From positions 372,001 to 436,000 of the forward strand of contig NZ_CP056775.1 of the NCBI RefSeq assembly GCF_016894445.1: DNA of 64,000 bases. Direction: 5' to 3'. This document shows, in pieces, positions 59,412 to 64,000 of this stretch (its first letter is position 1; every line of letters begins with the position of its first letter). A program made the position numbers and the translations under genes. The notes beneath the pieces are model-generated. The model had not been told where the DNA came from. It saw only the letters and a program-made list of their open reading frames with translations, and made no database searches. Source of the stretch: Dyadobacter sandarakinus. Its GTDB lineage: Bacteria; Bacteroidota; Bacteroidia; Cytophagales; Spirosomataceae.

Positions 59412-61736
59412 ATGAAAAAGATTATAGGGCTATGGCTTTTGGCTTTCTCCCTTGCTCAGGCCCAAACCAAAGTAACAATCGAGCTTCCAAAGAGCGTTGT
59501 TACTGAGGCGAGGCTCAAGCAGGCTGTAGACAGCACAGCAAAGGCCACCGAAAAGAAGTTTAAGGCTTATGCCGACAGCATCGCAAGGGGAGGAGGCGGA
59601 AACACTAAACCCGTCGTTCTGCCTGACTGCAAGCGCGGGCCGTCAATAAGCCGGGTGTTTGATGTGACCAAGAGCGGGCTCACGCTACAATTTGACGCGG
59701 AGGAGGTTTATAGCATCAACTACAAGATCTTCTCTAGTGAGAACCTTCCGCTGTATTCGGACAGTCTTGTTAACTTGGTCTCCAATACGGTACCAGTACG
59801 GCTTCCGTCCCTCGCAGATGGATCTTACATCATTGAGATCTCGGGCAGGTCTTGTGTCAGCAAAAAAGCACCACGAGCTACGTTTTTGGTTAAGACCGTG
59901 GGAGAGGTTGTTATCCCGGCCCCGAGCCTGGGTGTTACAATCCCTAAAAGGCTGAATGTTCCACTGCCTCAAAACATGAACATTCAGGTTAAGAAAGTCA
60001 ATGATCAGTGGATTATTTCAGATTTAGCTGAACGAGGCCCGCCGAATGGTTATGACTTTTGGTATGGGATAAACGGGCAGATCATTAAGCAAAAAAGCCC
60101 GCTAAAAAACTTCTCATGGCCTTCCAATACGCCGCTTGGGATCTGGAAGGCGCAGGCAAAAGAAAACCTTTCAACACTTGCTAAATGGACGCCTGACAAT
60201 GCCGATAATGATTGGTCAGACTCCAAAGCGGGAGCCACATTTGACTACAACGACTCCTTTCCCTTTGCAGCCTATCTTTTCGAGAAGAATGGTTCTGGTT
60301 GTGACACCACCCGGTTAGTGACGCATTGGATGGACGTAATGCCCGACATGAAGGCGCCCCCTGGCAATGTCTGGATTATGCCTATTGGCCCCATTGACAC
60401 CCCTGAAAACCTGACACGAAAAGGCGTTACCCATTTCTCAAAATACAGCGCATCTGGCAAGTCTTATGAAGGTGAGCTAATCAGTGCGGGAAGACTTTAC
60501 GACGAAGTACCGCAGACCGCCCAGCAGCTTGATCTTTCAGATAGGGGCCCGCTTGCCTCGAAATGGGTTCCTGTTGGTAAAGGGTGGCCCGATATATGGA
60601 ATGAACGCTTCTTTGGAATTCAGGCACCCGGACAAAGAGAACCGGGGTCTTATGAGAAAGGGTACCAGGCTGGGTTAAAATACACCACAGCTTATCCTAT
60701 TGTTATCTTTGAGAACACAGAGCAGGATCACGCACTAAGCGCACACTGGCCGATATTCAAAGGCTTCTACGACGCTTTTATGCCTCGTATGAAGGCATAC
60801 TGGAATGCCAGAGGTGTAGAGCCCTTGGTAGCACATAACTACTTCACAACTTTTTCTAACGGAGAGCTGACACTAGGGTTTGCATCCCGCCAGGCAAACA
60901 AGGACATATTCAGAAAGCCTTTCTCTCAATGGAACGCAGCAGACCTGAGAGAGGGAGGTAACTTAGAGAAGACCACAGCAGTTTGTTTCGGGATTTACCT
61001 GGGCAGTCCTGACCAAAGTACAGAAGTCGCTTACAGGTTAATTTTTGCCGCTGAGATAGCCAAGATAGCAGGCAAAAGCCTTATTACATTTGCCCAGCCA
61101 GGACAGCACGAATGGAGACCAAATAACCTGCAACGGCAGACCTTTCCAGAGGGCGACTTTTACATGCCTGTTAAGCTTCCGTGGAACCCGGCCGATGGTA
61201 TAACCTATTCCTTTTTAGCCCAGTGCTTTGGTAAAGGGCTTATACCATTTACAGCAGCAGGCAAGACAGAAAAGAAGTTTGCTTACGATCGCAACTGGCA
61301 TGGCGTCGGCTCTTTGTGGCTTCCTAAGGGAGCGAAAGAATACCAGCACAATTCCGATCAATTCCCATATTGGGTTAATGGAGGCAGCGAGTCTTACCAA
61401 GGCGGACAAGCAGAGTATTACATTGCCGAGGGTGTAAGACTTCTTAATGATACCTGGCTGCCAACATGGGGCGGAGATCGTAGGTTTTTACGATTCCGGA
61501 TAGATGGTGGTAAATGGGTAGAGGTAGCCAACAGACAAATGGATGACCTTGTTGATGCCTTTTTCGATAAGCGAGGATTCGTCTACTCTCAACGCAAAGG
61601 CAGTCAATTATCCGTTTTTTACCTCAATAGCTACGCAGACAGCAAGCTTCACAAGTTGGAATACGAATACGAAGGCAACGCATATTCAATGGCGGTACAC
61701 AGCACAATCATCCATCCAGTTCTTCATAAGCTATGA
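59412..61736 (+). CDS. Large exported phage protein of unknown function
   Basis: 774 aa with a clear signal peptide (MKKIIGLWLLAFSLAQAQ), then a short helix of the form KLKQAVDSTAKATEKKFKAYA-like residues, a Gly-rich linker, an Ig-like unit and a large alpha/beta body with motifs such as HEWRPNNLQRQTFPEGD and YAYDRNWHGVGSLWLPKG. I do not recognise the family; it could be a glycan-active enzyme. Virion proteins normally lack signal peptides, so this would be exported by the host cell, before lysis or during lysogeny. The repeated CACTTCATC leader lies 18 bases before its ATG, and it overlaps the next gene by ATGA. Confidence 0.6.
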   Translation: MKKIIGLWLLAFSLAQAQTKVTIELPKSVVTEARLKQAVDSTAKATEKKFKAYADSIARGGGGNTKPVVLPDCKRGPSISRVFDVTKSGLTLQFDAEEVYSINYKIFSSENLPLYSDSLVNLVSNTVPVRLPSLADGSYIIEISGRSCVSKKAPRATFLVKTVGEVVIPAPSLGVTIPKRLNVPLPQNMNIQVKKVNDQWIISDLAERGPPNGYDFWYGINGQIIKQKSPLKNFSWPSNTPLGIWKAQAKENLSTLAKWTPDNADNDWSDSKAGATFDYNDSFPFAAYLFEKNGSGCDTTRLVTHWMDVMPDMKAPPGNVWIMPIGPIDTPENLTRKGVTHFSKYSASGKSYEGELISAGRLYDEVPQTAQQLDLSDRGPLASKWVPVGKGWPDIWNERFFGIQAPGQREPGSYEKGYQAGLKYTTAYPIVIFENTEQDHALSAHWPIFKGFYDAFMPRMKAYWNARGVEPLVAHNYFTTFSNGELTLGFASRQANKDIFRKPFSQWNAADLREGGNLEKTTAVCFGIYLGSPDQSTEVAYRLIFAAEIAKIAGKSLITFAQPGQHEWRPNNLQRQTFPEGDFYMPVKLPWNPADGITYSFLAQCFGKGLIPFTAAGKTEKKFAYDRNWHGVGSLWLPKGAKEYQHNSDQFPYWVNGGSESYQGGQAEYYIAEGVRLLNDTWLPTWGGDRRFLRFRIDGGKWVEVANRQMDDLVDAFFDKRGFVYSQRKGSQLSVFYLNSYADSKLHKLEYEYEGNAYSMAVHSTIIHPVLHKL

Positions 61737-62059
61737 AAAAACCTATCCTACAAATCATCGTGGCTGTCATTGGCTTGATCATCCTGGCTGTTGTGCTGTT
61801 CCAGGTTTTCTTCAGTCACAAGGAGCGACCGGTACCGGCCAGTAAGCACTTGGAAGAAGCCATCGAGCACGGACTACGGGCGGAGGAGCATGAAAAAGCA
61901 AAAGAGCACGAAGACAGCCTTGCAAAAGCGTCATTTGACAAATACAATGAAACAAGATTCAAAATACAGACTAGCGATAGTTTGCTTGATCCTCGCAGAG
62001 ATAGCCTTCTATGGTCAATCATCCAGCGCGCAAAGCAAGACAGCATCAAAAAGCGGTAG
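61733..62059 (+). CDS. Small membrane-anchored coiled-coil protein (lysis cassette)
   Basis: 108 aa. One N-terminal membrane pass (IIVAVIGLIILAVVLFQVFF) then a highly charged helix, resembling inner-membrane spanin subunits. Overlaps the 774-aa gene by four bases and the next gene by 113 bases in another frame. Confidence 0.55.
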   Translation: MKKPILQIIVAVIGLIILAVVLFQVFFSHKERPVPASKHLEEAIEHGLRAEEHEKAKEHEDSLAKASFDKYNETRFKIQTSDSLLDPRRDSLLWSIIQRAKQDSIKKR

Positions 62060-62360
62060 GCCCGATTCAACCTGGACTGTCGCTGAGCGGGTGCAGCGTG
62101 CCCTGATTGATAGCGCGTTGCTGTATGAAGATCTAAAGCCGACCTACTATCATCTCAAAAGTGCTTATGAATATCAGGGCCAAGAAGTCGCAGAACTCAA
62201 ACTGCAAATTGTCAGCTTGCGTATGTACCAAACCGTGCGCGAAAAAGAATGGCAAACAGCTATTGACAAGGAGAAAAGAAAAGGGAAGCGAAGGCTCTGG
62301 TTTGGCAGGGTTCAAGGACTCATTGCCGGGGCAATCATAGGTGCCATGTTGATATACTAA
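61947..62360 (+). CDS. Exported protein with C-terminal membrane anchor, in overlapping frame
   Basis: 137 aa from ATG 61947; the frame is open to 61791 but this ATG gives a signal-like start (MKQDSKYRLAIVCLILAEIA). A coiled coil (about 50-105) and a C-terminal hydrophobic span (LIAGAIIGAMLIY) follow. Signal, helix, tail anchor is the layout of unimolecular spanins, but no lipobox Cys is present. The nested position in the preceding gene recalls the Rz/Rz1 pair. Confidence 0.55.
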   Translation: MKQDSKYRLAIVCLILAEIAFYGQSSSAQSKTASKSGRPDSTWTVAERVQRALIDSALLYEDLKPTYYHLKSAYEYQGQEVAELKLQIVSLRMYQTVREKEWQTAIDKEKRKGKRRLWFGRVQGLIAGAIIGAMLIY

Positions 62361-62375
62361 TAACCCACAGAACTA

Positions 62376-62816
62376 ATGGAGGATAAGAAGGAGCGGCTTA
62401 TTGAGCTGGCGGATAAGAAGCCGCGACTTGCGCTTATTTACGGGATGGCTATCATCATAGGCGTACTTTGTGGCGTGATTATTTACCAAGATAACCGGGT
62501 AAGTAATGCTGATAGTCTGAAAGATGCCGCGCTGAAAGAGCAATCTGCCCTGATTAAGGGTGAATACAACGAAAGAATCAAGTCCCTTGAGCAGGGCAAC
62601 AGAGACAAAGATCAAAAGATCGAAGAATACCAGAAACTTGTTGTGGCAAGAACCGACGTTTTTGCGGATAAAATGACACAGTTCATTCAGGATCAGCTTG
62701 ATAAGAAAGAAAAGATTGACGCGCAGAGGGCAAAGATTGATAAAAATCGGAAAACTTATCGAGCGGTTACAGAGGAAAAGATAAAGCAACTTCAAACACA
62801 AAGTCCCAATGAGTAA
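62376..62816 (+). CDS. Membrane-anchored coiled-coil protein (spanin-like)
   Basis: 146 aa. A membrane span at residues about 19-36 (LIYGMAIIIGVLCGVIIY) followed by a long coiled coil (VSNADSLKDAALKEQSALIK onwards) to the C-terminus. Fits an i-spanin-like protein near the endolysin. No sequence family assigned. Confidence 0.6.
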   Translation: MEDKKERLIELADKKPRLALIYGMAIIIGVLCGVIIYQDNRVSNADSLKDAALKEQSALIKGEYNERIKSLEQGNRDKDQKIEEYQKLVVARTDVFADKMTQFIQDQLDKKEKIDAQRAKIDKNRKTYRAVTEEKIKQLQTQSPNE

Positions 62817-63252
62817 AGCCATGAAAAATAGCGTGGGAGTCCTGTGCTTTACCGGGCTTGCGCTAGTCATCATTGTGTTCGTTCTGTTAGGTGCAATGGG
62901 CTCACAGGCTCAACGGCAGCCTGACTCTACCAAGTCTGCAATCCCTGTGGAAATTAAACAGACTATCCAGGTGCTTCCGGATACACTACTGCCGGACACT
63001 ACACAGGCGAAAGTAGCGCTACTTCTTGCCAAAGCTTCAGAGCTTGCAGAAGCAATCAAACAGGATTCGATTACAGCGATTAAAGAAGCAACTGCCGCCA
63101 AAAAAGAAAGGCGTCTAGCAGAATTCGTGTCGAGCAAAACGCCCGTACCTGAAATACAAGCCCCTGAATTGAAATCTACACATACCCCTTTCCCCGATAC
63201 CCTGATTATCATCCATAAGATTCAGACCAAGAAAAAGAGGAATAGAAGATGA
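62809..63252 (+). CDS. Exported helical protein of the lysis cassette
   Basis: 147 aa. A signal or anchor near residues 10-34 (GVLCFTGLALVIIVFVLLGA) then a proline-rich and a helical part, with a basic end (IQTKKKRNRR). Overlaps the previous gene by eight bases and the next by ATGA. Role unknown; likely envelope-associated during lysis. Confidence 0.55.
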   Translation: MSKAMKNSVGVLCFTGLALVIIVFVLLGAMGSQAQRQPDSTKSAIPVEIKQTIQVLPDTLLPDTTQAKVALLLAKASELAEAIKQDSITAIKEATAAKKERRLAEFVSSKTPVPEIQAPELKSTHTPFPDTLIIIHKIQTKKKRNRR

Positions 63253-63548
63253 CATTTGAGCAAATAGTATGGGAAGGATGGATTTATGAAGTATATAAAG
63301 ACTCATTCAAGTGTCAGATGTACGATCAGTCAAAACAGGACTACACCTATGATTTGCTCACTGTTCCTATCAATATTATTAAGTACACTGATAGGCATTT
63401 AATAGAAGAAGGCAGGTTGATTCGACTGACAGTATCAGAAGAAACTGTTGACGTTTATTTTTACCCATACGAGCAATTTACTGCTGAGGAAGTTGAGGAG
63501 GCAGAGGCGCGGGCTGAAAGGTTGTTTAAAACCATTAGATTCATTTAG
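63249..63548 (+). CDS. Uncharacterised small protein before the endolysin
   Basis: 99 aa, acidic, no membrane span (TFEQIVWEGWIYEVYKDSFK, ending EEAEARAERLFKTIRF). ATGA overlap with the upstream gene and zero gap to the endolysin, so all are in one unit. May be a lysin partner; no family recognised. Confidence 0.5.
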   Translation: MTFEQIVWEGWIYEVYKDSFKCQMYDQSKQDYTYDLLTVPINIIKYTDRHLIEEGRLIRLTVSEETVDVYFYPYEQFTAEEVEEAEARAERLFKTIRFI

Positions 63549-64000
63549 ATGACATTTGAAGAAGCTGTCGAGCACGTCCTTTCAAGTGAAGGAGGGTTTA
63601 CAAACAATCCCAACGATCCGGGCAACTGGACAGGCGGAAAAGTAGGGAAGGGTCTACTTAAAGGCACTAAATGGGGGATCAGCGCAGCCAGCTATCCGAG
63701 CCTGGATATAAGAAACCTTACCCGGGAAGGAGCCATCTTGCTTTACAAAAAGGATTACTGGGATGCGGCCAAGGTTGAAGATTTGCCCCCTAAAATTCGT
63801 CTGCACTTTTTTGATGTTGCAGTAAACTCAGGCAAAGCGCGGGCAGTGAAGATCCTGCAAAAGGCATCCGGTGTTGCTGCTGATGGAATCATGGGACCGG
63901 TAACAGTCAAGAATGCATACCGGGTTACACCATGGGATTTTGCCTCTGAGCGGGTTTCATTCTACGTGAACCATGTCAAGGCTAATCCTGGCAGCTTGGA
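63549..64000 (+). CDS. Endolysin: GH108 N-acetylmuramidase (cut by window end)
   Basis: At least 150 residues visible. The N-terminal GH108 pattern is SSEGGFTNNPNDPGNWTGG with the catalytic Glu at residue 14 (EGG motif), then GTKWGISAASYPSLDI; after it ILLYKKDYWDAAKV and the PG_binding_3 start (QKASGVAADGIMGP). Cuts peptidoglycan glycan strands at lysis. Adjacent small membrane proteins fit holin/spanin roles. The C-terminus lies outside the window. Confidence 0.92.
   Translation, partial: MTFEEAVEHVLSSEGGFTNNPNDPGNWTGGKVGKGLLKGTKWGISAASYPSLDIRNLTREGAILLYKKDYWDAAKVEDLPPKIRLHFFDVAVNSGKARAVKILQKASGVAADGIMGPVTVKNAYRVTPWDFASERVSFYVNHVKANPGSL

Noticed and set aside
61791-61946. Upstream extension of the 61947 protein
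   Set aside because: The 52 extra residues are Arg/Ser/Lys-rich, typical of an out-of-frame reading of the overlapping gene; ATG 61947 gives a signal-like start.

Overview
The window looks like the chromosome of a Gram-negative Bacteroidota, most likely a Cytophagales member close to Dyadobacter/Spirosomaceae. Supporting signs are a type IX secretion sorting domain, a BlaR1-type M56 peptidase, DUF1080 and Gfo/Idh/MocA sugar enzymes with Tat-type leaders, a Bacteroidota putative porin, LpxK (lipid A), MenC (menaquinone), few Shine-Dalgarno sites, and TAnnTTTG-type -7 promoter elements. The genus is inferred from gene content only.

Region 1 (1-23,657) is ordinary host chromosome. It carries the end of a BlaI-like regulator and a BlaR1-like M56 peptidase; a GH5 glycosidase, VOC dioxygenase, sugar isomerase and GNAT protein; a three-PAS histidine kinase; DUF1080, DinB, Gfo/Idh and SDR proteins; a T9SS-sorted protein overlapping an S74 (intramolecular chaperone) surface protein; three small PepSY-like exported proteins; an AddB-type nuclease; a porin; and lpxK, menC and hemF.

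Region 2 (23,658-24,026) is the tmRNA gene ssrA, with tag GEYNYAMAA. Its 3' end is the apparent left attachment site of a prophage.

Region 3 (about 24,027 to beyond 64,000) is that prophage, a siphovirus-type phage with an HK97-fold head. Left to right: tyrosine integrase; small winged-helix protein; an accessory block containing a four-gene chain coupled by ATGA overlaps; an initiator-type tRNA (CAU anticodon); a displaced tail-fibre/polysaccharide-lyase module; a run of small genes ending in an HNH nuclease; terminase small and large subunits; one opposite-strand gene; portal, prohead protease and major capsid protein; connector and neck proteins; tail tube; tail assembly chaperones with a probable -1 frameshift; tape measure; a 1909-residue tail-tip/fibre fusion; a BppU/beta-helix tailspike; a GH29-like tail enzyme; a 774-residue protein with a signal peptide; several small membrane/coiled-coil proteins (lysis cassette); and a GH108 endolysin cut by the window end. 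Replication genes, a recognisable CI-type repressor and attR are not visible and should lie to the right.

The most unusual points are the phage-borne initiator tRNA, three matching palindromes (ACTTAATC-N9-TGATT core) in front of three gene blocks, two families of short leader motifs repeated before phage start codons, at least three predicted glycan-binding or glycan-degrading tail proteins, and the coupled accessory operon next to the integrase.
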